From an uncultured Alistipes sp. (lineage in GTDB: Bacteria; Bacteroidota; Bacteroidia; Bacteroidales; Rikenellaceae): a stretch of 37,318 nt of DNA. The notes under the pieces were generated by a model that worked only from the letters and a program-made list of their open reading frames with translations, made no database searches and was not told the DNA's origin. Position 1 is the first letter of the stretch. Every line of letters starts with the position of its first letter. This document shows positions 1 to 8,447 of the stretch, piece after piece. The stretch is taken from the NCBI GenBank assembly GCA_947573795.1, contig CANPHE010000024.1, positions 1 to 37,318 of the forward strand, given 5' to 3'. Position numbers and translations under genes: made by a program.

Positions 1-87
1 GGGGCACATCTCGATGCTGCCCGTGGCGAATGCAAATACCGGGCGCAATGCCCTATATACGAACGAAGTAAAAACAGCCATCAATGA
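1..87 (+). CDS. 3' end of a hypothetical protein (5' end outside window)
   Basis: Frame 1 is open from the first base to a TGA at 85-87 and encodes 28 residues ending with a Cys-containing tail (GECKYRAQCPIYERSKNSHQ). The stop overlaps the next gene's ATG as ATGA, the junction type repeated along this operon, which supports it as a real C-terminus. The family cannot be named from this fragment; the two Cys could be part of a metal site. Confidence 0.6.
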   Translation, partial: GAHLDAARGECKYRAQCPIYERSKNSHQ

Positions 88-1106
88 AAATGAAATCAGA
101 TAAGAAAACGACCACCGACAATAAGGCATTCCTCCAAAACGGCAATGACCTTTTTGAGAAAATGACGGCATACATGCCGCGATGCTATTTCCCGACTGCG
201 TTGGGGAAAGATGCTCCTCACGAATTTACCGATAAGGAGTTTCTCCGCGTCAGGGATATAATCTGCCGTAAGTACCACTTAGCCGAGGCGAGAACCATCG
301 AAGAGAATGCCGGAGTATCTCCGTTCGAGCTTGTTCGAGACCTCTTCGAACAGGAAGTGCACAGGCGTATCCGTAAGGATTACACGCAGCTCAGTGCCAT
401 CTCCATCAGGGAATCGCTTATAGAGAAGATTCGCTGCGCCGTGGAAAAGGAGGACAACATCATCGGCACGTTCTACCAGAACCGCGGAGCGCATTACAGG
501 GCCGCGGAATTTCCGGAGTATGACACCTCACCGATCGTGGTGATCCACAATTCCGAGTTTTACGGTTACGGCGGCTACGAAAGCGCCACCGTCTACGAAC
601 TCTTCATCGACAAGGCTGGCAGGCTGCTCTGCACGCTCAACGGTGAAGCCGGCGAGGACTTCGACGAACCCGTCGAGCATGTACAAATCGAAGGGCTGTT
701 CGAGATTGTCCACAGGCTCGAAGAGTACGGCTTTATCTCGGACGATGACTATGAGATTACCGTATGCGACGAGTGCGGTTCGACCGATATCCAGACGCAG
801 GCATGGGTAGACCCTAACACCCGTATATTCATCGGTGCCACGGGCATCGACCGCGACGACAACTGGTGCGAGGAATGCGAAGACCACCTTCCGTTCTGCA
901 CCCAGAAGGAGTTCAAGGAACGTATGCAGAACTGGTGGGAAGGACTGGCCCCCTCGGAAATGGAGCGTATCGCAGGACTTCCTCAGGCCCAAACCTCCTC
1001 TGCGAGCCGTTCTCGGAAGGTTGCGGAGACCTGCAATAAATGGTGGAACAGGAAAAGCTACGACGAAAAAAGACAGATCTGGAAGGAACATAATAACTAC
1101 GAGTAA
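84..1106 (+). CDS. Hypothetical protein with C-terminal Cys4 zinc-ribbon-like motif
   Basis: A 340-residue soluble protein of unknown function. No signal peptide or membrane segment is visible. A CxxC pair at residues 228-231 and a second CxxC at 262-265 are spaced like a zinc ribbon or treble clef; the intervening segment is acidic. The remainder is an acidic alpha/beta sequence I do not recognise. The start is the ATG at 84, overlapping the previous stop by 4 bases; an in-frame ATG at 90 is an alternative. The next gene begins 2 bases after the stop, so the two are almost certainly co-transcribed. Zinc ribbons of this kind often bind nucleic acid, but that is only an inference here. Confidence 0.75.
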   Translation: MKMKSDKKTTTDNKAFLQNGNDLFEKMTAYMPRCYFPTALGKDAPHEFTDKEFLRVRDIICRKYHLAEARTIEENAGVSPFELVRDLFEQEVHRRIRKDYTQLSAISIRESLIEKIRCAVEKEDNIIGTFYQNRGAHYRAAEFPEYDTSPIVVIHNSEFYGYGGYESATVYELFIDKAGRLLCTLNGEAGEDFDEPVEHVQIEGLFEIVHRLEEYGFISDDDYEITVCDECGSTDIQTQAWVDPNTRIFIGATGIDRDDNWCEECEDHLPFCTQKEFKERMQNWWEGLAPSEMERIAGLPQAQTSSASRSRKVAETCNKWWNRKSYDEKRQIWKEHNNYE

Positions 1107-1108
1107 CC

Positions 1109-1621
1109 ATGTTATACAACTTGCTTCAAGATATTCGCCAGCAACTGGGTACAAAAATACTCTTGACCGCGGAAGAACAGAGCCTGCTTGAGCAGATAAG
1201 CCATGCCATCCCGCATATCCGCAGGGACGGAGATGCAGAGCGGCTGCTGCCGAACGAGGTACTGGTGCGCATCTGCCCGGATACCGGGTATCCTGTATTG
1301 GTATGTCACGACGGTGAGGGCCAGTGTGCGTGCCTGCACAACGAGACCATTGCGGAAGATGCCATAGATGTGAAGTCATGGCTCTCGTCCCTCGGCGGGG
1401 AGTGCAACGGCAACCGCAGACTGTTGGAAGCAGTTGTGGACATTGCCTACAATGCCGGAGCAGACAAACTCTGGGAAGAGAGGGATTCTCGTGCCGTGGT
1501 ATCGGAAATTATTCGATGGGCAGGGGAATTCGAAACGACACATGCCGGCATGGACTGGGACGAAGAAGATTACCTCCTTGCCATCGACCGGTTCTACAAA
1601 GAAAAGGTATCGGATCTATAA
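1109..1621 (+). CDS. Hypothetical protein, N-terminus paralogous to next gene
   Basis: A 170-residue soluble acidic protein with no recognised family. Its first ~35 residues (pattern LLQDIRQQL...LTAEEQSLLEQIS) resemble those of the gene starting at 1634 (LLDDIKAYF...LTEQERQLRQRLS), so the two share an N-terminal helical module and may derive from duplication. The middle holds several Cys (CPDTGYPVLVC, then CAC) that could form a metal site. It starts 2 bases after the preceding stop and is followed after 12 bases by the next ATG, consistent with one operon. Confidence 0.7.
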   Translation: MLYNLLQDIRQQLGTKILLTAEEQSLLEQISHAIPHIRRDGDAERLLPNEVLVRICPDTGYPVLVCHDGEGQCACLHNETIAEDAIDVKSWLSSLGGECNGNRRLLEAVVDIAYNAGADKLWEERDSRAVVSEIIRWAGEFETTHAGMDWDEEDYLLAIDRFYKEKVSDL

Positions 1622-1633
1622 AAAAAGTAAAGT

Positions 1634-2323
1634 ATGATTCAAACACTTTTAGATGACATAAAGGCATATTTCGATGCCAAGGAAAAACTTACGGAACAGG
1701 AGCGGCAATTACGACAACGCTTGTCCGAGAGGTACTTCCCGATTACGTCCGTGCACCGCAACGACTTGCAAGGTATCGGATTCGACGTAGACAGGATTTC
1801 CGATGACGACATGAAGCGACTGGCTCGTAAAATGGCTGACGACTATTGTGAGCAGCTATTCTGGAGCAGTATGGAGACCATCGCCGGGGACATTCTGGGG
1901 CTCCCGAAGAAAGAAGTGCCCGTTTGTCCGGTATGCGAATCCGAGGATCTTCGTGTCGAGACCTCCGGATTACACCATTGCAACCAATGCGGGCAGATAT
2001 GGAACGACAATCTCTATGTGCTGGTCGAGTTCCCGGAAGACACTACCTCTTTTGAGGAGGAGGGAATCGGCTATCCGGCATGGAACAGTGAGGACAACGG
2101 GGCACGTTACGTACCAGAATACGATTATATTCGTCATCTTCATAAAACGCCTACCGAGAACTCCTATTATAAGCCTTTGCGTTGGCCCGAGTCTCAACTA
2201 TACCTTTCCCCTGATGAGCCGAATGAATCAATCGATGCGCTAAGCGAGCCTATCAACGATGAGAAAGGCATCGCGGATTTCGGTGAGCAGGCTATCTGGG
2301 TGCCGCTCTGCATTGTTAAATAG
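1634..2323 (+). CDS. Hypothetical protein with central Cys4 zinc ribbon
   Basis: A 229-residue protein. The N-terminal ~35 residues match the module of the upstream gene. A classical zinc ribbon follows: C98-x2-C101 and C116-x2-C119 (CPVCESEDL ... HHCNQCGQIW), the layout of TFIIS/transposase-type ribbons. The C-terminal ~100 residues are acidic and unrecognised. No membrane segments are seen. It is co-directional, with short gaps on both sides (12 and 16 bases). Its function is unknown; DNA or RNA contact through the ribbon is plausible but unproven. Confidence 0.72.
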   Translation: MIQTLLDDIKAYFDAKEKLTEQERQLRQRLSERYFPITSVHRNDLQGIGFDVDRISDDDMKRLARKMADDYCEQLFWSSMETIAGDILGLPKKEVPVCPVCESEDLRVETSGLHHCNQCGQIWNDNLYVLVEFPEDTTSFEEEGIGYPAWNSEDNGARYVPEYDYIRHLHKTPTENSYYKPLRWPESQLYLSPDEPNESIDALSEPINDEKGIADFGEQAIWVPLCIVK

Positions 2324-2339
2324 CGAGGAGGCAAATAAG

Positions 2340-3101
2340 ATGAGAACAGTCAATGTATATACGGAGACCGGAGATTTCGTCACTTGCTCCGATTGCGGCA
2401 AGGTGATGCTCCTACCGCATGGCGCCGACCGCTGTCCGGCCTGCCGGTCGGAGGGCAACCTCTCATGGACAGACGCTACGTTGCAGGAATCTGATATCGA
2501 CGGGTTGCTCGAACGGCATTATAACCTGCATCAGAAGGGCAACTTGAATCCGGAGGATTACCTTTCGCTTCCCGTACTGGCGACCGCATACGTTCCGTAT
2601 CTGGTCAGAAAGCCCCAACCCGCCCGGGAGACTCTCGCCCTGCTGCTTGACATCAGCACTCTTTTCGAGAAATATTGGCGGGATACAGGATGTTTCCAGT
2701 CAGAAAACATCTACACGCCGGCTATCAATGCACTGCTCGATAAGCTCGACGGGAAACTGAAAGAGGGCGATGTGATTCCGATAGAATATCAGGATTGCCG
2801 CTCTCTTGTCGAGTTCTTCCGGGCGGTTGCCGACGATCGTCCGGCAAAGGAAGATATATCGTTTTCTTCAGATGAGGAGGGGAACTACTATTTCAACGGG
2901 CGCGAAGTCAAGGTAGAACATACTTATGACTATGCCTACCGTCTGTTAAAGACAAAAATTGAGACCAACAGCCGCCGCCCGATAGATTTTTATTTCAGCT
3001 ACCTGGCTCGTTTCGGACCGTATGGTACATGTGGCAATCCCTTCTATCCGAGTATCACGGACTATATATGCAGGCGTTACCTGCCAGAAACCACAAAATG
3101 A
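2340..3101 (+). CDS. Hypothetical protein with N-terminal zinc ribbon
   Basis: A 253-residue protein starting at the ATG at 2340, chosen over an upstream in-frame start at 2259 because a GAGGAGG-like ribosome site lies just before it and the longer form would overlap the previous gene by 65 bases. C16-x2-C19 and C32-x2-C35 form a compact N-terminal zinc ribbon. The rest is mostly helical (YLSLPVLATAYVPYL, ALLLDISTLFEKYW) and unrecognised. It is the last gene before a hairpin at 3110-3141, so it may close a sub-operon. Confidence 0.72.
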   Translation: MRTVNVYTETGDFVTCSDCGKVMLLPHGADRCPACRSEGNLSWTDATLQESDIDGLLERHYNLHQKGNLNPEDYLSLPVLATAYVPYLVRKPQPARETLALLLDISTLFEKYWRDTGCFQSENIYTPAINALLDKLDGKLKEGDVIPIEYQDCRSLVEFFRAVADDRPAKEDISFSSDEEGNYYFNGREVKVEHTYDYAYRLLKTKIETNSRRPIDFYFSYLARFGPYGTCGNPFYPSITDYICRRYLPETTK

Positions 3102-3109
3102 GAATTTTC

Positions 3110-3141
3110 GAAAGGCGATGGACAGCAGTTCATCGCCTTTC
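3110..3141 (+). terminator. Intergenic hairpin, possible terminator or attenuator
   Basis: A perfect 11-bp inverted repeat (GAAAGGCGATG / CATCGCCTTTC) with a 10-base loop lies 9 bases after the preceding stop. The downstream sequence is not a clean U-run, so it may be a weak terminator, an attenuator or an RNA-processing signal rather than a full stop. Confidence 0.45.
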
Positions 3142-3171
3142 TCATTGCATAACCCTTTAATATCAATCATT

Positions 3172-4065
3172 ATGGCAACAGCATTAGCAACAACGACTGC
3201 CCCTGTGCAGTTCGATTTCCAGAACAACAATGTTGAGGTGATGACGCTCGACACGCTCCGCCGCACGCATAAGGAGAATGACATCTTCGGCAAGCCCGTC
3301 AAGGGAATCTATCATTATGAAGTGATAGAACGCATGGCCGGTATCTGCAAGAAGTACAACCTGAACTACGAGGTGGAGGAGGTTTTCGCCGCCCAGAACA
3401 AGAACAAGGCACAGCCGGGCGTGGTAGTCCTGCCGCAGGTGGAACAGGAGTTCGGGACATTGGCTGTCGAGGCCCATATTCTACGACGGGTGTACACGAC
3501 GATCCGTATCAAAAACTGGGAGACGGACGAGCTGACCACCACGCTGGTCGTGGCTTTCCATCAGGACGGCATGCAGGCTGCAATAGGTCCGTGCGTTAAA
3601 GTGTGCCACAACCAGTGTATCCTCTCGCCCGAGCGCAGCGTGTCGAACTATGGCAAGGAGAAGGTCTCCACCGAGGAGCTCTTCGGTCGTGTGGACGAGT
3701 GGCTGTCGAACTTCGAGGTGCAGATGAACGAGGACCGGGAGCATATCCGCCGCCTGAAAGCGAAGGTAATCACCCCTGTGGAGATGTACGCCTACATCGG
3801 TCTGTTGACGGCATTGCGCGTCTCGCATGACAGCTCCGACAAGCGTCTCTCGTCCCAAGTGGAAACCTATCCGCTCAACCAGTCCCAGATATCGGTCTTC
3901 ACCGAGGACCTGCTCAAACTCGCCGGGGAGAAACAGACGCTCACGGCATGGGACATCTACAACGTGGCGACGGAACTCTACAAACCCGGCAAGACCGACC
4001 TCCCGGCGATGATCCCTCAGAACGGGGCATTGGCCGAGGTGCTGCTTTCCGACAAACTCAGTTAA
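3172..4065 (+). CDS. DUF3871-like (DUF932-related) mobile-element protein
   Basis: A 297-residue protein whose length and sequence style match DUF3871, a family of Bacteroidetes plasmid and ICE proteins related to the phage/plasmid-like DUF932 group; its biochemical role is not established. Typical features are the conserved opening around VMTLDTLRRTHKEND and the central beta-rich part with ILSPERSVSNYGKEK, followed by a long helical C-terminal half (VDEWLSNFEVQMNEDREHI). There is no signal peptide. The ATG at 3172 was chosen because an earlier in-frame start at 3022 would run through the previous gene and the hairpin. The family call rests on recall of its profile, not on a search. Confidence 0.6.
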   Translation: MATALATTTAPVQFDFQNNNVEVMTLDTLRRTHKENDIFGKPVKGIYHYEVIERMAGICKKYNLNYEVEEVFAAQNKNKAQPGVVVLPQVEQEFGTLAVEAHILRRVYTTIRIKNWETDELTTTLVVAFHQDGMQAAIGPCVKVCHNQCILSPERSVSNYGKEKVSTEELFGRVDEWLSNFEVQMNEDREHIRRLKAKVITPVEMYAYIGLLTALRVSHDSSDKRLSSQVETYPLNQSQISVFTEDLLKLAGEKQTLTAWDIYNVATELYKPGKTDLPAMIPQNGALAEVLLSDKLS

Positions 4066-4077
4066 TACTCCGCAATC

Positions 4078-4299
4078 ATGGCAGAAAGAACATACAAACG
4101 GGCGACGCTCGAAAAGCGTCTTGAACGGCTCGAGGAGAGTCTGCACAAAGAGAAAATGCGCCTGCACGGGGTTATCGACGACACGGGCTGGGGCGCGGGA
4201 ATGCGGCGTACGAAATGTACGCCGTCTTTCCGTCGGGAAGAGGAACTGAGAGCGAAGATCCAAAATGTCAAACAGCTTATCGCCAAGTGCACCCCATAA
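4078..4299 (+). CDS. Small coiled-coil hypothetical protein
   Basis: A 73-residue basic protein. The first ~30 residues (RATLEKRLERLEESLHKEKMRL) and last ~20 (REEELRAKIQNVKQLIAK) have heptad-like charged/hydrophobic spacing, suggesting two short coiled-coil helices around a Gly-rich linker (DTGWGAGMRR). It lies between the DUF3871-like gene (12-base gap) and the recombinase (2-base gap), so it is probably translated from the same message. It could be an accessory factor of the recombinase, by position only. Confidence 0.6.
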   Translation: MAERTYKRATLEKRLERLEESLHKEKMRLHGVIDDTGWGAGMRRTKCTPSFRREEELRAKIQNVKQLIAKCTP

Positions 4300-4301
4300 T
4301 T

Positions 4302-4888
4302 ATGACACGTATCAAAGGACAACTGACAACGGCGGACTATTTGCCGATGGATACTTTCCGGAAGCTGATCGATGCGCTGGAAGAAGACCATGAATATCTG
4401 TGGGCTACCTACTGCTGGCTGTCGTTCTGCACGGCATTCCGCGCCTCGGACGTGCGTTCGCTGCGGTGGAAAGACGTGCTCAACCGCAGCCAGCTGGTGA
4501 AGATGGAGCAGAAAACGGGCAAGAGCCGCAGGGTGAAATTCAACCGATGCGTGCGGGAGAAGATCCATAGTCTGTACGAGTTGCAGGGGCGTCCGGATAT
4601 GAACCGGCTGATTTTCATGAACCCGAAGGCAATCCGTATTCATTGGAACACATCAACCGTCTGCTCAAAGTGTGGCGCGTCAAATACCGGATTCCCGTCC
4701 ATGCCTTCTCCACCCATAGCTTCCGCAAGACCTTCGGGCGTTACGTTTATGAAACAAAGAATCGCAATGCCGAAGGGCTGGTCCTGCTCAACGAGATATT
4801 CCGTCACTCCAAACTGGAAACGACACGCCGCTATATCGGACTGGCTCAGGAGGATATCGACAAGGTATTCCAGTCCATCAAATTCTAA
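4302..4888 (+). pseudogene. Catalytic-domain-only tyrosine recombinase, frameshifted
   Basis: Two adjacent frames together encode one tyrosine recombinase of about 195 residues. The first, from the ATG at 4302, holds the box-I arginine (R47 in FRASDVRSLRW) and the lysine strand (QKTGKSRRV). The second, from about 4628, holds HSFRKTFG (HxxR), the second His in FRHSKLETTRRYIG, and the nucleophilic Tyr in that motif. Reading joins if one G is added to the GG at 4628-4629 (AAGGC to AAGGGC). All catalytic residues are present, but there is no arm-binding or core-binding domain, a size like the FimB/FimE invertases. It is either a recently inactivated gene, a sequencing error, or less likely a programmed shift. 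A strong hairpin follows immediately. Confidence 0.8.
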
Positions 4889-4895
4889 TTTTCAG

Positions 4896-4929
4896 GCCGG
4901 GCTGTCAATCATAATGATTGAGGCCCGGC
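4896..4929 (+). terminator. Hairpin after recombinase, probable terminator
   Basis: An outer 7-bp GC stem (GCCGGGC / GCCCGGC) and an inner perfect 7-bp stem (TCAATCA / TGATTGA) around a TAA loop, starting 8 bases after the stop codon. It is followed by TATACTTT, only a weak U-tract. Confidence 0.55.
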
Positions 4930-4959
4930 TATACTTTAACAGCAAGGCATAAAAAGACA

Positions 4960-5547
4960 ATGAGCATACAAATCGGGAAACTATTGTCGGACGGCAGAGT
5001 CCGGCATATCAAAGCACTCCATGAGACGCTTTCGAAAGACCTTGTGAGGAAACTCCGAGTGTTCTATCCCAATGACAAACGGGTGGACGCCCTGCTGTCG
5101 CTGGGTGACATGCTGACACTGGGGCCTTCACCTTATGGAAAATGGACAGGATACGGCGATGTCGTCCACTGCTACTCGAGAATCCGCGACGGGCGGGAGG
5201 CACCCCAGCAATTCGTATCACGCATCGCGGACAACATGGACATTTTCAGCAGCATGGAGGACACGTGTCTCCTGTTCGATAACGGTAAATGGTACGTTAT
5301 GGACAAGGGCGAACGACGTGAACTGCCGACACTCATCGGGGAAACTTCCTCCCATGACAGCATGAAGCAGATAACCGTTTATGTAAACAACCGCGCTAAA
5401 CTCGAAAGGATCGAAACGCCGCATTGGCAGAAATTTCAGGAACTCGCCGAACGGGAATCCCGGATACTCTATGTCTATCGCGGCAGCCGTCTTGTGAGAA
5501 TCATACGGTCATCCAACCTTAAAAAGAAACTGTATGCGACACTATAA
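4960..5547 (+). CDS. Hypothetical protein
   Basis: A 195-residue protein starting at the ATG at 4960; an in-frame start at 4918 would lie inside the preceding hairpin. No signal, membrane segment or known motif is visible. The sequence is basic at both ends (IRSSNLKKKL at the C-terminus), with a centre rich in short beta-like stretches (TCLLFDNGKWYVMDKG). The stop overlaps the start of the repeat-protein gene by 14 bases, which suggests translational coupling to it. Confidence 0.65.
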   Translation: MSIQIGKLLSDGRVRHIKALHETLSKDLVRKLRVFYPNDKRVDALLSLGDMLTLGPSPYGKWTGYGDVVHCYSRIRDGREAPQQFVSRIADNMDIFSSMEDTCLLFDNGKWYVMDKGERRELPTLIGETSSHDSMKQITVYVNNRAKLERIETPHWQKFQELAERESRILYVYRGSRLVRIIRSSNLKKKLYATL

Positions 5548-7435
5548 CATCGTATCGGCCATAGAATGGCTGCCGGAGCACCTGTTCACGGAAGAAATCG
5601 TGGAGGCAGCCGTCGAGAGCAAGGATATAGAGGTGCTGAGCCATATTCCGGGACGCTTCCTCACACCCGAGCGTATAGAACGCATCATCGCGGGCAGTAC
5701 GGACAACTGGCATAGCTTCGAGCTGCGCAATATTCCGGAAGTGTGCCGTTCGGAGGCTGTCTGCGACTACGCCATGCGCAAAAACCCGAAGAACATCACT
5801 GCCGTTCCCGAGGCAATGATCACCCGTGAAATGGCGGAGGCAGTCATACGAAACGGACGCGGCGATTTCGACATTCTCGCCTTCATACCCGAACGTCTTT
5901 GGGACGCACAGCTGGCTTATTCGGCTTTGCGTAACTATATCTACGTACCGTATTACACAGGCAACAGGTCCGACGCCATCATGAAGACGGAGCTTATTCT
6001 CGGATATGTCCCCGCTGGGGTAAAGACCCGGGAGTTCTATTGCGGGATGCTCGACGATACGAAGATACTTACCACAGTTACCGATGCCATCGTGCCGTCC
6101 CGCTTCAAGACCATGGCATACTACCGCAAGATGGCGGAGCATGACCTCTCGCTCGTACCCGCCCGGCTCTATTCCTATGAGAATTTCCGTGCAGCAGTCT
6201 GCTCGGCGGATAATAAGAACTTTCTTTCCGACCCCCAGTTCTTCAAGCCGTTGTCGGTATATTTGGACGAGATGCTGGCAGACCGTCTGATGCAGAAGCA
6301 CCCCTACATGTTCCGTAACCTGCCGAAAGCATTCAAGACCCCGAAACGGCTTATCATCGCCATCGATAACAGCAAGCGGGAGACGACCTGCTATATCGAC
6401 GAGGAGACCGATCGGCACCTGCTTACGAAGGAGGTATGCAAGGCATACGTCCGAAGGAACGGCAATTGTCCTACATTTCCCAAGAAAGTGTGGACACAGA
6501 AGTTCGTCGACTACTGTATGGAGCATGGGACATCGTTCTGCTGGTACAAGCAGATGCCCAGAGAGTTTCAGACCTCTGCGAATACGCAGGCGGCATATGA
6601 TTGCAACCATTATTACATTTGTGATTTCGCCAAGCGGTTCATCACTCCGGAAATGGCAAAGGAGTGCTATCGGGGAAAAAGCTATGCACGTGCAATTCCT
6701 CGACATTTTCTCACGGAGTTCTGCCGGCAGACAGGACTGCCCGAGAGGTTCTATGGCGGGAAGACCTCGATGCTGTCGCTGAAAAATGGCCGCATCGACT
6801 ACACCTACTGCAAGATAGGCAATACCTATTTGGCCTTTTACCTGAAAGAACAATGTGAACCGTCCTCGGCGCATCTGATGATGACTCGGGCGGATTCAAA
6901 ATACTGCACGCCGGAGAAGGTATTCGACGTGCCTGTCGGAGCATTCCACCGCACGTGGCTGGAAAAAATCGTGGCAGAGCATGACCCGCGTTTTGTCAAG
7001 CCCAGCGTGGACAAGTCGCTGAAAGCCGTGCAAGCAATCTGCTATTACGGTGTCGAGAAGTTGAAAGACCTGAACCGTACGGAAATCTTCCGCAACACCT
7101 TTATGGGCGAGACCATCGGCTACTGCGCCCGCCGCAGGGACTTGACCTATCACAGCGACAGCTGCGAGGCGCTTATTGAGGGCTTGAAGTTCAAGATACG
7201 GGGAATGGCTGTCCCCACGACCTTGGCGGAGGACATGACTCCTTATACGGCTGACATGCTGCACCAGAAGTTCGGCTTCTGCTATATCGGCATGACGGCA
7301 TTCGCCACGGAATACGGGCTGGATATGGAGAAAGCCTACACCCCCGCACAAATGCGTCAGATCGTGCAGGAAAGGGGGACCAAACCATCTTTAAGAAATT
7401 ATCAACGGGAACTTAAACAAATACACATCATCTAA
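5534..7435 (+). CDS. Large helical-repeat protein, function unknown
   Basis: A 633-residue soluble protein. Roughly the first 420 residues are built from at least a dozen imperfect repeats of about 22-30 residues opening with P-x-x-F/L-x-T-x-E and followed by an amphipathic helix with Ala (e.g. PGRFLTPERIERII, PEAMITREMAEAVI, PKAFKTPKRLIIAI, KRFITPEMAKECY, PRHFLTEFC). This pattern resembles helical solenoid repeats such as DUF4116, but I cannot assign it. The C-terminal ~200 residues are less regular and Tyr/Cys-rich. A solenoid suggests binding of protein or nucleic acid. The gene starts inside the end of the previous gene, and the next ATG is 1 base past the stop. Confidence 0.72.
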   Translation: MRHYNIVSAIEWLPEHLFTEEIVEAAVESKDIEVLSHIPGRFLTPERIERIIAGSTDNWHSFELRNIPEVCRSEAVCDYAMRKNPKNITAVPEAMITREMAEAVIRNGRGDFDILAFIPERLWDAQLAYSALRNYIYVPYYTGNRSDAIMKTELILGYVPAGVKTREFYCGMLDDTKILTTVTDAIVPSRFKTMAYYRKMAEHDLSLVPARLYSYENFRAAVCSADNKNFLSDPQFFKPLSVYLDEMLADRLMQKHPYMFRNLPKAFKTPKRLIIAIDNSKRETTCYIDEETDRHLLTKEVCKAYVRRNGNCPTFPKKVWTQKFVDYCMEHGTSFCWYKQMPREFQTSANTQAAYDCNHYYICDFAKRFITPEMAKECYRGKSYARAIPRHFLTEFCRQTGLPERFYGGKTSMLSLKNGRIDYTYCKIGNTYLAFYLKEQCEPSSAHLMMTRADSKYCTPEKVFDVPVGAFHRTWLEKIVAEHDPRFVKPSVDKSLKAVQAICYYGVEKLKDLNRTEIFRNTFMGETIGYCARRRDLTYHSDSCEALIEGLKFKIRGMAVPTTLAEDMTPYTADMLHQKFGFCYIGMTAFATEYGLDMEKAYTPAQMRQIVQERGTKPSLRNYQRELKQIHII

Positions 7436-7436
7436 T

Positions 7437-8309
7437 ATGAAAAAGTATCGAATAGCCATAGAAGAGACGCTCCGCAAAGTCGTGGAGATTGAGGCGAAAA
7501 CGCCGGGACTGGCCGTCTGTCAGGCAGAAGACGAATATAATGAGGAGGAGCACGTGCTCACGGACGATGATTTCATCGGCGTCGACATCGCGCTCTCAAC
7601 CGATGACGCCACGGTCAAGGAGGCTCTGGACAATGCGAACTTCATCGGGTACGTGCAGCGCCGGTTCGAGGAGCGTCGGGAGTCTATATCCATCGAGGAC
7701 AAGATCCGACTGGCGTTCGGCAGTTTCGACAACGCCCTGCACGAGTTCGGCGAATACCGTGAAGAGGCAGTCCGGAACCGTCCGCAGGTCTACCTGCTGT
7801 ACCGGAGCGACGCATGGCACAACCGCTCCTCGATGGAGCTTATAGCCCCGTTCTCCTCCCTCGAAAACATGATGGAGTATCTGCGACGCAAGAAAAAGGA
7901 GTTCCGCCTGACGGCTGACGACCTCACGGAGTTTGAGAACAACCGCCAGACACAGGGGCGTGACGAGAACTACCTGTACGAGTCGGATTATCTGGATGTG
8001 CTGCCGGAACAAGAACCCGAACTGCCGCCGAAAGACGACGCTTTCTACAACAAGGTTTTCACCTGCGGGCAATCCGAGCTGTCACGCCGGGATTTGGAAT
8101 CCCTGCCGGCTCCGTTCGACACCTACCATGTTACGGACGAACAGATGGAGCAGATTGTACACGAAACTGAAATGGGAACCCGCGACCGACTGCGGCTCAG
8201 TGAAAAGGAGTCCATAGACTTCGAAAATGACCGCCATAGTGAAATCTGGTGGGAGGAAATGGAAAAAGCGGTGGTTCGGCACGACGTACCGTACTACGAG
8301 GACGAATAA
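7437..8309 (+). CDS. Protein with N-terminal DpnD/PcfM-like domain
   Basis: A 290-residue acidic protein. Residues 2-51 (YRIAIEETLRKVVEIEA ... AEDEYNEEEHVLTDDDF) fit the small DpnD/PcfM C-terminal domain, known from the DpnII restriction locus and conjugative plasmid pCF10; the domain's function is unknown. The remaining ~240 residues are unrecognised, with a WHNRSSMELIAPFSSLENM segment and a very acidic tail ending in Glu. It begins 1 base after the preceding stop. A good terminator lies 40 bases downstream, so this gene closes a transcription unit. Confidence 0.65.
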   Translation: MKKYRIAIEETLRKVVEIEAKTPGLAVCQAEDEYNEEEHVLTDDDFIGVDIALSTDDATVKEALDNANFIGYVQRRFEERRESISIEDKIRLAFGSFDNALHEFGEYREEAVRNRPQVYLLYRSDAWHNRSSMELIAPFSSLENMMEYLRRKKKEFRLTADDLTEFENNRQTQGRDENYLYESDYLDVLPEQEPELPPKDDAFYNKVFTCGQSELSRRDLESLPAPFDTYHVTDEQMEQIVHETEMGTRDRLRLSEKESIDFENDRHSEIWWEEMEKAVVRHDVPYYEDE

Positions 8310-8348
8310 CGAAATATAACCTGTTCATCACATGCCATAATGATGACG

Positions 8349-8382
8349 GACCGTTGCGGCTACGGCTGCGGCGGTCTTTTTT
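8349..8382 (+). terminator. Rho-independent terminator
   Basis: A 12-bp stem (GACCGTTGCGGC / GCTGCGGCGGTC, with G-U wobbles) around a TACG tetraloop is followed directly by six T. This is the most convincing terminator of the left accessory block and separates the 84-8309 genes from the next group. Confidence 0.8.
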
Positions 8383-8447
8383 CCAAAACAAGGTGAATAT
8401 TTTACCCTTTGTCTACAACAATTACCTACTCTTAACGAAAAGGATTT

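Noticed and set aside
528..1379. Open frame of 283 codons on the - strand
   Set aside because: Overlaps two packed + strand genes; no plausible domain and no leftward neighbours in the block.
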